This document shows, piece after piece, positions 31,947 to 40,714 of a DNA stretch of 64,000 bases. The notes below the pieces were generated by a model. The model was not told where the DNA came from, did not search any database, and saw nothing but the letters and a program-made list of their open reading frames with translations. Positions within the stretch are counted from its first letter, which is position 1. Each line of letters starts with the position of its first letter. Origin of the DNA: CAUPWF01 sp964369775 (lineage in GTDB: Bacteria > Bacillota > Clostridia > Lachnospirales > Lachnospiraceae); contig CAYJHQ010000006.1 in assembly GCA_964369775.1 (NCBI GenBank), positions 1 to 64,000 of the forward strand. Direction: 5' to 3'. The position numbers and the translations under genes are program-made.

Positions 31947-33641
31947 GTGATGCAAAGTTGTAAGGATAAGGTTTTGTCCAATCAATACCGAGATTTTATT
32001 ATAAAAAATGATATTCCGCCCAAAATAAAAAAAATACCAATAGAAGAACGTTGCGAAGAGGAGATAGCGTATGGATATCGATGTATATATATCGAAGAGT
32101 CCTTGGCATCTCCTCTTACTTTGAGTGATTTTTACTATAGTACAATACCTTCTTGTTATGAACTACTAGATTTAAATAGCTTAAACGATGCCGGGATACT
32201 AGCGGTTCAAAATTATCCAGCATTGGATTTAAAAGGGGAAAATGTGTTGGTTGGAATCATCGATACAGGAATTGACTATCAAAATCAAGTGTTTAAAGAT
32301 ATCGATGGAAAGAGTAGGATACTGGCAGTTTGGGATCAGACAATTCAAAAGGGTAAACCACCAGTAGGGTTTGTCTATGGAAGTGAATATAGAAAAGAGG
32401 AGATAGATAAAGCTCTGCAGTCAGAAAATCCTTATCAAGTAGTGCCAACAAAGGATGAAAATGGGCATGGAACTTTTGTAGCGAGTATAGCAGCGGGAAG
32501 CAGCGATACAGAAGCTACATTTTTAGGTGTGGCACCAGAGTCAAAAATAGCAGTAGTGAAACTAAAGGAAGCAAAGCAATATTTAAGGGAGTTTTATTTT
32601 GCGAAAGAGGGTGCGCCGTGTTACCAAGAAAATGATATTATGTTTGCGATTAAGTATTTGAAACAATTAGCGGATGAGTTGAAATTGCCGATTGCTATTT
32701 CGATTGCACTTGGAACGAATCTTGGAAGTCACATCGGTTCATCAGCACTTAGTGAGAGTTTAAACGACTATGCATTAGAAAGTAGCATGGCGGTTGTAAC
32801 AGGTGCAGGAAATCTTGCTAATAAAAGGCAACACTATGTCAATGAAGAGGCGACAACTATGGATGTAGTTGAAATTCAAGTTGGAGATAATGTGGAAGGA
32901 TTTATTGCAGAATTATGGACAAATATTCCGAATATTCTTGAGGTGAATATTATCTCTCCTTCAGGTGAAACAGTAGCTCCTGATCGAATCACGCGAGGAG
33001 AAGGTGAAAAGTATCAGTTTATATTTGAAGGAACAATCGTATATGTAGATTATCGGCTATTAGTAGAGGGCACAGGATCAGAGTTGGTATTTATGAGATT
33101 TCAACAACCTACAAAAGGGATTTGGAAGGTAAGAGTAAATCCGGTAGATGTAATAGATGAAAGATTTCACATATGGCTTACAAGTCAAAACCAATTAACA
33201 GATGATGTGTTTTTTCTTAAGCCAAATCCTGATACTACCATAAATGAACCTGGAAATGCATGGAATCCAATTACAGTATCTTATTATAACAGCACAAATA
33301 ATAGCACAGAAATCAACTCAGGGAGGGGTTACACTAGAACTAATAATAGCAAACCAGATTTTGCAGCACCAGGAGTAGATGTTATGGGAGCATTGCCAAA
33401 TAGACGATATGGGAGTCGAACAGGTTCAAGCCCAGCAATTGCAATTACAACGGGAGCATGTGCGCTATTACTTGAGTGGACAGTCAACAAACAAAAACAA
33501 GAAAATATAAGTACTGTACAGATAAAAAATTTATTAATTATTGGAGCAAAGAGAGAAGAGGGAACAACATACCCTTGTCGTAATTACGGATGGGGGCTAT
33601 TAGATTTATTTAATACATTTTTGAAAATAAGGGATTTCTAA
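31947..33641 (+). CDS. S8 (subtilisin-type) peptidase of the clostridial Csp-like group
   Basis: 564 residues, no signal peptide. The triad is intact: Asp in GIIDTGID (about residue 109), His in NGHGTFVASIAAG (about 176) and Ser in RTGSSPAIAITTGACALLLEW (about 500). A long insertion between His and Ser forms a jelly-roll-like region (residues about 300-430), as in the Csp proteases of spore-forming clostridia that cut germination or cortex enzymes. The N-terminus (VLSNQYRDFIIKN) also fits that group. GTG 31947 and ATG 31950 are both possible starts. Role in spores is inference; no other spore gene is adjacent. Confidence 0.8.
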   Translation: MMQSCKDKVLSNQYRDFIIKNDIPPKIKKIPIEERCEEEIAYGYRCIYIEESLASPLTLSDFYYSTIPSCYELLDLNSLNDAGILAVQNYPALDLKGENVLVGIIDTGIDYQNQVFKDIDGKSRILAVWDQTIQKGKPPVGFVYGSEYRKEEIDKALQSENPYQVVPTKDENGHGTFVASIAAGSSDTEATFLGVAPESKIAVVKLKEAKQYLREFYFAKEGAPCYQENDIMFAIKYLKQLADELKLPIAISIALGTNLGSHIGSSALSESLNDYALESSMAVVTGAGNLANKRQHYVNEEATTMDVVEIQVGDNVEGFIAELWTNIPNILEVNIISPSGETVAPDRITRGEGEKYQFIFEGTIVYVDYRLLVEGTGSELVFMRFQQPTKGIWKVRVNPVDVIDERFHIWLTSQNQLTDDVFFLKPNPDTTINEPGNAWNPITVSYYNSTNNSTEINSGRGYTRTNNSKPDFAAPGVDVMGALPNRRYGSRTGSSPAIAITTGACALLLEWTVNKQKQENISTVQIKNLLIIGAKREEGTTYPCRNYGWGLLDLFNTFLKIRDF

Positions 33642-33657
33642 AATGCAAGGATAGCCT

Positions 33658-34689
33658 TTACACAATCCCCATAAACCACTCTACAGTTATCGCGACAATA
33701 ACAACAAGGGCTGAGATGATGAATCCATGCAGCATAGGTTGGATACCAGCTTTCTTCATGTCTTTTACACTTGTATTTAAACCGATTGCAGCTAGTGCTG
33801 TTACCATTAAAAACTTGCTGAATTCTTTACAGGTTTCGGAGACTGTAGACGAAATTAAACCCAAGCTATTGATGATAGCAAGTCCGACAAACCCAAGAAT
33901 AAACCAAGGCAGAAGGGAAGTGAATTTTACTTTACTTCTAGCCTTTTCTTTTGAGCCAGTAGGTTGAACCTTCCGTTTGATACGAATATTCATATATGCA
34001 AATATAAGAACAGTTGGGATAATTGATAACGTTCTGGTTAGTTTAACCATAGTAGCGAAATCACCAGCAGCTTCGCTGTAAGCATATCCAGCGGCTACAA
34101 CACTTGAAGTATCATTCACAGCTGTACCCGCCCAAAGGCCATAAGCCATGTCACTTAAACCTAGCAAAGAACCCATAAAGGGAAAAACCACAATCATAAT
34201 CATATCAAAAATAAACGTTGCAGACATAGCGTAAGCAATATCACGATCTTCAGCGTCGATAACTGGAGCGATTGCAGCAATTGCAGAACCACCGCAGATA
34301 CCAGTTCCAGCAGAAATTAGATTCGATAATTTCCAATTTAATCCTAAGGCCTTTCCAATAAAATATCCTCCGCCGAAACAAGTCAACAAAGTAAAAAACA
34401 TAACTGCCAGTGAGAGTGAACCTACTGTTAAAATAGTCTGTATACTTAAAGAAGCACCAAGTAGAATGATAGCAAATTTCAATATTTTTTTTGATGTGAA
34501 TCTCAAACCATCTTTAAAATTGGAGGTATCGAAAAAACTGTTTATGATAATTCCTATAAATAGCGCAATAACAGAGCCGCCTATTAAATGTATGGGTAAT
34601 AGACCTTCAATAAATTGTGATGTAAAAGCGATTGCAACTGCTATGGATACACCTGGGATAATTCTTTTTGTATTTTCAATTATATTCAT
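33658..34689 (-). CDS. YeiH-family membrane transporter (putative sulfate/sulfonate exporter)
   Basis: 343 residues with about ten membrane helices. Family marks: ILLGASLSIQTIL, the conserved STGICGGSAIAAIAPVI-type segment (here SAGTGICGG), ATFIFDMIMIVVFPF, GLWAGTAVNDTSSVVAAG and ALAAIGLNTSVKDMKKAG. YeiH proteins are annotated as sulfate exporters on limited evidence, and in several bacteria are driven by a divergent LysR regulator, as here. No gene for sulfonate or taurine breakdown is near, so substrate is open. Confidence 0.85.
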   Translation of the reverse strand: MNIIENTKRIIPGVSIAVAIAFTSQFIEGLLPIHLIGGSVIALFIGIIINSFFDTSNFKDGLRFTSKKILKFAIILLGASLSIQTILTVGSLSLAVMFFTLLTCFGGGYFIGKALGLNWKLSNLISAGTGICGGSAIAAIAPVIDAEDRDIAYAMSATFIFDMIMIVVFPFMGSLLGLSDMAYGLWAGTAVNDTSSVVAAGYAYSEAAGDFATMVKLTRTLSIIPTVLIFAYMNIRIKRKVQPTGSKEKARSKVKFTSLLPWFILGFVGLAIINSLGLISSTVSETCKEFSKFLMVTALAAIGLNTSVKDMKKAGIQPMLHGFIISALVVIVAITVEWFMGIV

Positions 34690-34730
34690 CTTTTTTCCTC
34701 TTCTCTTTTTGTTAGTTTTCCTCTATACAG

Positions 34731-34780
34731 TTGATTTTATATCAAGAAAATGATAATGTAAAATAATTAAATAAAATCAA
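34731..34780. promoter_or_regulatory. Ten-base inverted repeat in the yeiH/lysR intergenic region
   Basis: TTGATTTTAT (34731-34740) and ATAAAATCAA (34771-34780) are exact complements starting 40 bases apart, about four helical turns. Placement between a LysR gene and its divergent neighbour fits a regulator tetramer site. Confidence 0.6.
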
Positions 34781-34817
34781 TTGATAAATAAATATTATCG
34801 ATGTAAGGAGAGCTGAA

Positions 34818-35675
34818 ATGATTGATAATAGAATTTTTACATTCCTTGAACTTTGTGACGTGATGAACTATCATAAGACTGCAGAGAACTTAAAGATGAC
34901 ACAACCAGCAGTTACGCAGCACATAAAATATTTGGAAAATTTATATGGATGTAGATTATTTGACTATATGAATAAAAAGTTGAGCAAAACAAAAAAAGGG
35001 TTTGAATTAGAGCGATATGCAAGGACGATAATATCCCTTAATAATGTAGCTCTAAAAGAGTTGATGCAATGCGAGAAAATCAAAATTAATATAGGGGCGA
35101 CAAAGACAATCGGTGATTATGTATTGGATTCACACCTTATTGAGTTGGTATCTAATAATCGATATGAGTTCAATATAATAGTGGATAATACTAAAAATTT
35201 GCTAACGAAATTAAATCATTTCACTGTTGATGTGGTGATGCTAGAAGGGTACGTAGATAAGGAAAAGTACAATCACAGGAAAATCAAGGACGCGGAAATC
35301 GTAGGAATTTGTTCAAAAAATCATCCTTTTGTTGGGAGAGAGGTGACGATAGAAGAGATTCTCCTAGAAACAGTTGTACTGCGCGAAATAGGGTCTGGCA
35401 CAAGAAATGTGTTTGAAAATTATTTGAAAAATAAGGGATACTCCATAGATTCATTTGTACATAAATCTATCATTAGCAGCAACCGACTAATTGAAAATAT
35501 TGTGAAAAATAATTCTGCAATATCATTTGTCTATGATGTGATTCCAGAAAAAAATGATGAGCTAGAAACGTTTTGTTTAAAAGAAGGCAAAATTCTACAT
35601 GAGTTTAACTACGTTTTTTTAAATGAATCAGGAGCACAGAGTATATTAGAACTTTTGGGAAAGAAAAGCGTATAA
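34818..35675 (+). CDS. LysR-family transcriptional regulator
   Basis: 285 residues. The N-terminal winged helix (about 4-62) reads FTFLELCDVMNYHKTAENLKMTQPAVTQHIKYLENLYGCRLFDY; the effector domain (about 88-285) has the usual two-lobed pattern with INIGATKTIGDYVL and VVLREIGSGTRNVFENYL. Divergent from the yeiH gene with an inverted repeat in between, which is the standard LysR arrangement; it probably activates yeiH and represses itself. The effector is unknown. Confidence 0.9.
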   Translation: MIDNRIFTFLELCDVMNYHKTAENLKMTQPAVTQHIKYLENLYGCRLFDYMNKKLSKTKKGFELERYARTIISLNNVALKELMQCEKIKINIGATKTIGDYVLDSHLIELVSNNRYEFNIIVDNTKNLLTKLNHFTVDVVMLEGYVDKEKYNHRKIKDAEIVGICSKNHPFVGREVTIEEILLETVVLREIGSGTRNVFENYLKNKGYSIDSFVHKSIISSNRLIENIVKNNSAISFVYDVIPEKNDELETFCLKEGKILHEFNYVFLNESGAQSILELLGKKSV

Positions 35676-35743
35676 AAGCTATCGATTCTTGTGTGGTGGT
35701 GTGTTAGAATAAAGTTAGAATTTCAAGAGGAGGAAGGAATACA

Positions 35744-35953
35744 ATGGTACAAAAATTTGGGGTTACAGGGATGATGTGTTCAGCGTGCACAGCTACGGTG
35801 GATCGTGTGGTAAATAAACTAGAAGGAATTAATCAAGTTGAGGTAGATTTGGAAGGTAAATCTATGACAGTTGATTTTGATGAAACAAGAGTGAAAAGCG
35901 AAGAGATTTCAAAGGCTGTGTACAATGCAGGCTTTGATGTTGAATGCATGTAA
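35744..35953 (+). CDS. copZ: Copper chaperone CopZ
   Basis: 69 residues forming one heavy-metal-associated domain: VTGMMCSACTATVDRVVNKLEGINQVEVDLEGKSMTVDFD. The CxxC pair (CSAC) after G-M-M binds Cu(I), and the M-x-C-x-x-C signature is complete. It hands copper to the ATPase encoded 16 bases downstream. AGAGGAGG precedes the ATG. I see no copper-type operator directly upstream of this gene. Confidence 0.93.
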   Translation: MVQKFGVTGMMCSACTATVDRVVNKLEGINQVEVDLEGKSMTVDFDETRVKSEEISKAVYNAGFDVECM

Positions 35954-35969
35954 TTGTTAGGGAAGGGAA

Positions 35970-38246
35970 ATGAGTATGAAGCAAAAGTTTGACATTGTTG
36001 GAATGTCTTGTTCGGCATGCTCTGCTAATATCGAAAGAGTATTGAATCGACAGGAAGGAATACAAAGTGTTTCTGTCAATTTGCTAAATAATAATATGTT
36101 AGTTGAGTACGACGAACATATTATAACAGAAGCGGATATTGTTACAGTTGTTGATAATGCGGGTTTTGAAGCATTTCCAGTTAAGGAAGTGAAGAAAATT
36201 GAGTTGCCACAAAAAAAAGATTTAGCAAAAGAAGAGTTAGAAGAGATGAAAAGAAGATTAGTTATTTCTCTGATTTTTTCAGTTCCACTCTTTTACCTAT
36301 CAATGGGACATATGATGGGATGGCCATTGCCTCAGATAATGCATGGCACAGAAAATGCAATTACCTTTGCATTTACGCAGTTTTTGCTGGCGATTCCAGT
36401 GGTGTTCATCAATAGAAAATTTTATATTGTTGGGTTTAAGTCATTGTATAACAGACATCCAAATATGGATTCATTGATTGCAATTGGAACATTAGCGGCC
36501 ATGCTGTATGGTGTATTTGCTATTTATAAGATAGGAATCGGGTTAGGATATGGTAATTTAGAGATTGTGGCTAGATATTCTATGGACTTATATTTTGAGT
36601 CGGCAGCTGTGGTTTTAACACTCATTACTCTTGGAAAATTCTTAGAGACAAGAGCAAAGAGTAAGACGTCAGAGGCGATAAAAAAATTGATTGACTTAGC
36701 ACCAAAGACAGCACTAGTCATTAGAGGTGGAAAAGAAATAGAAGTAGCAGTAAATGACCTAGTGGTAGAAGATATTGTGATTGTAAAACCAGGGCAAAGT
36801 ATTCCTACAGATGGGATTATTGTAAAGGGAAATACATCGGTAGATGAATCAATGCTAACTGGTGAAAGTTTACCAGTAGAAAAACAACAAGGCGATAAAG
36901 TGATTGGTGCAAGTGTTAATAAGGCCGGATATGTTGAATTTAAAGTCACGAAAGTGGGAGCGGATACAGTATTATCGAAGATTATCAAGTTAGTGGAAGA
37001 GGCAAGTTCATCTAAGGCACCGATAGCTAAACTAGCAGATCAAATCAGCAGAGTCTTTGTGCCAGTGGTAATTGTAATAGCAATTATTGCAACAATTACT
37101 TGGCTTTTATTAGGATATTCCTTTGAATTTTCACTATCTATAGGGATAGCGGTGCTAGTAATATCTTGCCCTTGTGCTTTAGGACTTGCTACTCCGACAG
37201 CGATTATGGTGGGGACAGGAAAAGGTGCAGAAAATGGAGTTTTAATAAAGTCAGCAGAAGCATTAGAAACTGCCCATACAATCGATACTGTCGTTATGGA
37301 TAAAACGGGCACAATTACAGAAGGAAAGCCACAAGTTACAGATATTGTGGTAGCAAGTAGTATCACTGAACAAAGGTTGCTTCAGTTAGCTGCTTCGGTA
37401 GAGAAGCAATCCGAGCATCCGTTGTCAGAAGCTATTGTAAAAAAGGCAGAGGATACCAAGACAGAGTTGTTAGCTGTAGAAGGGTTTCAAGCATTGCACG
37501 GATTAGGGGTTGAATCTGTTGTCGAAGGGAAGAATCTGTATATAGGAAATGAAAAGCTTATGAACGAGAAACAAATTTTCTTATCTTGTTTTGTCGAAAA
37601 AGCAAAAGCATTTGCAGACGAAGGGAAAACGCCTATGTATGTGGCAGATGAAAGAGAAGTATTAGGTGTTATAGCAGTAGCAGACGTTGTGAAACCAACA
37701 AGTAAAAAGGCAATTGAACATTTTCAAAAGCTAGGAATAGAAGTTATCATGCTGACAGGAGATAACCAAAGGACGGCAGATGCTATTGGAAAAAAATTAA
37801 AGGTTGATAAGATTATTGCGGAAGTATTACCAGAAGATAAAGAAAAAGAAGTAAGGACTTTAATGGAATCAGGAAAAAAAGTTGCTATGATAGGGGATGG
37901 CATTAACGATGCACCTGCTTTAGTACGGGCAGATGTGGGAATAGCAATAGGTGCAGGGACAGATGTAGCAATAGAATCAGCGGATGTCGTATTAGTAAAA
38001 AATGACCTTAAAGATGCTGTAAAAGCAGTTCAATTGAGTAAATCAGTAATTAGAAATATAAAGCAAAATTTATTTTGGGCATTTATCTATAATGTCATAG
38101 GGATACCTCTAGCGGCAGGAGTATTCTACGGAATACTAGGGTGGAAATTAAATCCAATGTTTGCAGGGGCTGCAATGAGTTTAAGCAGTGTGTCAGTCGT
38201 GTCTAATGCACTGCGACTTAAGTTTTTTAAATCTTCAATTGAATAA
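35970..38246 (+). CDS. copA: Copper-exporting P1B-type ATPase CopA
   Basis: 758 residues. One N-terminal metal-binding domain (GMSCSACSANIERVL) precedes eight membrane helices. Actuator TGES (SMLTGESLPVEK), the intramembrane metal site C400-P-C402 (ISCPCALGLATPTAIMVGTGKGAENG), phosphorylated D444 (VMDKTGTITEG), the HP motif (SEHPLSEAI), nucleotide site GDGINDAPAL, and the last-helix Met/Ser cluster (AGAAMSLSSVSVVSNALRL) mark a Cu(I) exporter. Linked to copZ upstream; a terminator follows 5 bases after the stop. Confidence 0.95.
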   Translation: MSMKQKFDIVGMSCSACSANIERVLNRQEGIQSVSVNLLNNNMLVEYDEHIITEADIVTVVDNAGFEAFPVKEVKKIELPQKKDLAKEELEEMKRRLVISLIFSVPLFYLSMGHMMGWPLPQIMHGTENAITFAFTQFLLAIPVVFINRKFYIVGFKSLYNRHPNMDSLIAIGTLAAMLYGVFAIYKIGIGLGYGNLEIVARYSMDLYFESAAVVLTLITLGKFLETRAKSKTSEAIKKLIDLAPKTALVIRGGKEIEVAVNDLVVEDIVIVKPGQSIPTDGIIVKGNTSVDESMLTGESLPVEKQQGDKVIGASVNKAGYVEFKVTKVGADTVLSKIIKLVEEASSSKAPIAKLADQISRVFVPVVIVIAIIATITWLLLGYSFEFSLSIGIAVLVISCPCALGLATPTAIMVGTGKGAENGVLIKSAEALETAHTIDTVVMDKTGTITEGKPQVTDIVVASSITEQRLLQLAASVEKQSEHPLSEAIVKKAEDTKTELLAVEGFQALHGLGVESVVEGKNLYIGNEKLMNEKQIFLSCFVEKAKAFADEGKTPMYVADEREVLGVIAVADVVKPTSKKAIEHFQKLGIEVIMLTGDNQRTADAIGKKLKVDKIIAEVLPEDKEKEVRTLMESGKKVAMIGDGINDAPALVRADVGIAIGAGTDVAIESADVVLVKNDLKDAVKAVQLSKSVIRNIKQNLFWAFIYNVIGIPLAAGVFYGILGWKLNPMFAGAAMSLSSVSVVSNALRLKFFKSSIE

Positions 38247-38250
38247 AATA

Positions 38251-38283
38251 AAAAAACTAGTAGAGTTATCTGCTAGTTTTTTT
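38251..38283 (+). terminator. Terminator of copZ-copA
   Basis: AAAAAACTAGTAG and CTGCTAGTTTTTT around AGTTAT, ending in seven T. Confidence 0.85.
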
Positions 38284-38315
38284 GATATCTACATAAAACA
38301 GTAAAAAATAAGTTG

Positions 38316-38368
38316 TTGACAATGAAATTAAAAAACACTATTATATACGTATACCTAGTATGGGTATG
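38316..38368 (+). promoter_or_regulatory. Promoter and CsoR-type operator
   Basis: TTGACA (38316-38321), 17 bases, TATTAT (38339-38344), then TATACCTAGTATGGGTATG at 38350-38368. The TACC...GGGTA form is the G/C-flanked inverted repeat bound by CsoR repressors. It lies on the transcription start, so bound repressor blocks initiation. Confidence 0.75.
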
Positions 38369-38383
38369 CAAAGGAGGAGAAAA

Positions 38384-38659
38384 ATGAAGCAATGCATGAA
38401 TGTAGATGATATTAATAAAAGATTGAAAAGAATTGAAGGGCAGGTTCGAGGAATTCAAAAGATGGTAAGTGAAGATAAGGCTTGTGAAGATATTTTGATT
38501 CAAATAGGGGCTGTGAAGTCAGCTCTTCATAAGACAGGACAAATAATCTTAGAAGGACATATGCATCATTGTGTACTCGACGGTATAAGCAGTGGAAAAG
38601 AGGAAGAAACAATTAATCAGCTGGTTTCAGCGCTGAATCAATTTTCAAAAACAATTTAG
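38384..38659 (+). CDS. csoR: CsoR-family copper-sensing repressor
   Basis: 91 residues from the ATG at 38384, which has AAAGGAGGAG upstream. A DUF156 four-helix protein: INKRLKRIEGQVRGIQKMVSEDKACEDILIQIGAVKSALHKTG, then ILEGHMHHCVLDGI. The Cu(I) ligands C-H-C are present (Cys in KACEDI, His and Cys in HMHHCV), and the conserved Arg/Gln/Gly helix 1 is intact. Apo-protein should bind the operator just upstream and let go on copper loading. The second ATPase gene follows 14 bases later. Confidence 0.9.
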   Translation: MKQCMNVDDINKRLKRIEGQVRGIQKMVSEDKACEDILIQIGAVKSALHKTGQIILEGHMHHCVLDGISSGKEEETINQLVSALNQFSKTI

Positions 38660-38673
38660 GGAGAGTTAAGGGT

Positions 38674-40575
38674 ATGAAAAATTATATTTTAAAATTGAAT
38701 TCCATTCCAATGCTTTGGATATCTGGAATATTTTTGTTTGCTAGTTTTATGACAGAATATATTTTACCTCTAGGGGGTATGGAGTTTGAGTTCTTCATTA
38801 ATCCTGCTTGGGGATCTTTGCTTATTTCTGGAATCCCATTGGCATATTTGGCGATTACAAACACTCTTGATAAGAGAATTACATCACCGTTACTGATTAC
38901 TATTGCTATGATTGCAGCTATTTATATTGGAGATGTATTTGCGGCAGGAGAAGTGGCATTTATAATGGCTATAGGGGAATGGTTAGAAGATAGAACCGTT
39001 GAAAAAGCTAAAAAAGGTGTTGGGAAGCTGTTGAATTTAGTGCCGACTAGAGGACGAGTAATCACAGAGGGGGAAGGAGAGCAATTTGTAGAAGCAAAAG
39101 ATATTCAAGTTGGTGATATATTGAGAGTGATACCAGGAGAGAGTTTTCCAGCAGATGGAGTGATTGTAGAGGGGAACACAACAGTAGATCAAAGCATTAT
39201 GACAGGAGAAAGTATACCGGCTGATAAAGGCATAGGTGATGGAGTATTTACTGGAACTATAAATAGATATGGTTCAGTCGATATAAAAGTTAATAAAGCA
39301 TTTAGCGATTCTTCTTTACAAAAAATGATTCGACTAGTGGAGGAATCTGAAAAGCATAAAGCGCCTACCCAAAAAATTGTAGATAAATGGGCAGGCTACC
39401 TAGTTCCGGCAGCATGTATTATTGCAATTATTACATACTTGGTGTTAAATTTCATATTAAATCAGCCAGAAGATGCACTTGTTCGAGCAGTAACTGTACT
39501 AGTAGTATTTTGCCCATGCGCATTGGCACTTGCGACGCCGACGTCTATCATGGCAGCAATAGGTCAAGCGACAAAAAATGGTGTGCTTATTAAGTCAGGT
39601 GAAGCACTAGAGCAAATGGGGAGAGTGTCAACAGTAGCCTTTGATAAAACAGGGACAATTACACATGGTAAATTGATAGTAAGTGATGTGGTTGCATTTG
39701 AGTATGAACAAAATGAGCTATTGAAGTTAATAGCCTCGGTGGAGAGCAGATCTGAGCATCCGTTAGGAAAAGCTATCGTAAATTATGTGAAAGAAAATAA
39801 AATACAGATATTAGAACCGAAAGAATTCAGACTAGAAGTCGGTAAGGGAGTTACAGCCACTGTAGAAGGAAAAACAATTTTCTGTGGAAATGAAAAATTG
39901 ATTTCAGAAGCATTAAAAGAAAAGATAAGCATTCAAGTAGAGCAGATACTTAATGGTTTGCGGACACAAGGAAAGGCAGTGATATTAATTTCAACAAAAG
40001 ATAGAGTGATAGGTGTAATCGGATTGTCTGATAAGGTGAAAGAAAAAGCAAAAGAGGCGATTCAATCCTTGGAGGAGGCAGGGTTGGAAAATACCGTGCT
40101 ACTAACGGGAGATAACGAAGAAAGTGCAAGGTTTATATCGGAGAAAGTAGGAATAAGTGAGATATATGCATCATTATTGCCAGAAGGAAAAGTAGCAGTA
40201 ATAAAGCAGCTGTTGGATACTGAACAAGGAGTATGCATGGTAGGGGATGGTGTAAATGATGCACCAGCTCTTAAAGTCTCTACTGTAGGAATTGCAATGG
40301 GAACGATGGGGAGCGATATAGCTATTGAGGCAGCAGACATTGCAATAATGGGAGACGATATATCAAAAATCGCATACATAAAAAAATTATCAAAAGCTAC
40401 TATTCATTCAATCAAATTTAATATTATAGCTTCTATGATAATTAACTTTGTAGCAATTATTATGTCAATAACAGGCCTACTAAATCCAGCAACAGGAGCA
40501 TTAGTGCATAATGCAGGTTCAGTGCTTGTAGTATTAAATGCAGCTAGATTATATGATCGCAAAATCAAAGTATGA
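38674..40575 (+). CDS. Second heavy-metal P1B-type ATPase, no N-terminal metal domain
   Basis: 633 residues. The N-terminus goes straight into membrane helices with no CxxC domain. Actuator MTGESIPADK, metal site C280-P-C282 (VFCPCALALATPTSIMAAIGQATKNG), phosphorylated D324 (AFDKTGTITHG), SEHPLGKAI and GDGVNDAPAL are intact. The final helix reads VHNAGSVLVVLNAARLYD; this HNxGSxxVVxNAxRL ending differs from CopA and is closer to zinc/cadmium or broad-range pumps. Genetic linkage to csoR, however, argues for copper. It may be a second copper pump, or one with different affinity. Confidence 0.88.
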   Translation: MKNYILKLNSIPMLWISGIFLFASFMTEYILPLGGMEFEFFINPAWGSLLISGIPLAYLAITNTLDKRITSPLLITIAMIAAIYIGDVFAAGEVAFIMAIGEWLEDRTVEKAKKGVGKLLNLVPTRGRVITEGEGEQFVEAKDIQVGDILRVIPGESFPADGVIVEGNTTVDQSIMTGESIPADKGIGDGVFTGTINRYGSVDIKVNKAFSDSSLQKMIRLVEESEKHKAPTQKIVDKWAGYLVPAACIIAIITYLVLNFILNQPEDALVRAVTVLVVFCPCALALATPTSIMAAIGQATKNGVLIKSGEALEQMGRVSTVAFDKTGTITHGKLIVSDVVAFEYEQNELLKLIASVESRSEHPLGKAIVNYVKENKIQILEPKEFRLEVGKGVTATVEGKTIFCGNEKLISEALKEKISIQVEQILNGLRTQGKAVILISTKDRVIGVIGLSDKVKEKAKEAIQSLEEAGLENTVLLTGDNEESARFISEKVGISEIYASLLPEGKVAVIKQLLDTEQGVCMVGDGVNDAPALKVSTVGIAMGTMGSDIAIEAADIAIMGDDISKIAYIKKLSKATIHSIKFNIIASMIINFVAIIMSITGLLNPATGALVHNAGSVLVVLNAARLYDRKIKV

Positions 40576-40676
40576 AATTAATATATAATCTTATCACTTT
40601 ATTGACGGAAAGGATATGAACCGTTATTATGAATATAATAGATATAGGATATGAGTATACAATCTGAGGAAGGAGA

Positions 40677-40702
40677 GTATGAAAATATTAGAGTTTCATA
40701 CA
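40677..40702 (+). promoter_or_regulatory. Hairpin that can bring a distant ribosome site to the 40711 start
   Basis: GTATGAAA and TTTCATAC pair perfectly around ATATTAGAG, directly after AGGAAGGAGA. With the hairpin folded, the ribosome site lies about nine bases from the ATG at 40711; unfolded, it serves the ATG at 40679. Confidence 0.55.
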
Positions 40703-40714
40703 ATTGAGAAATGA
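40679..40714 (+). CDS. Eleven-codon leader ORF overlapping the next start
   Basis: ATG at 40679 sits six bases after AGGAAGGAGA, the best ribosome site in this stretch. The ORF reads MKILEFHTIEK and ends with TGA at 40712-40714, overlapping the next ATG as ATGA. The following gene has only TTGAGA before its own ATG. Either translation of this mini-ORF feeds ribosomes into the next gene, or it is by-passed by a hairpin covering its first half. Confidence 0.45.
   Translation: MKILEFHTIEK

Noticed and set aside
36524..37366. Reverse-strand ORFs opposite copA
   Set aside because: They are frame shadows of an intact, well-conserved ATPase gene and show no family features.
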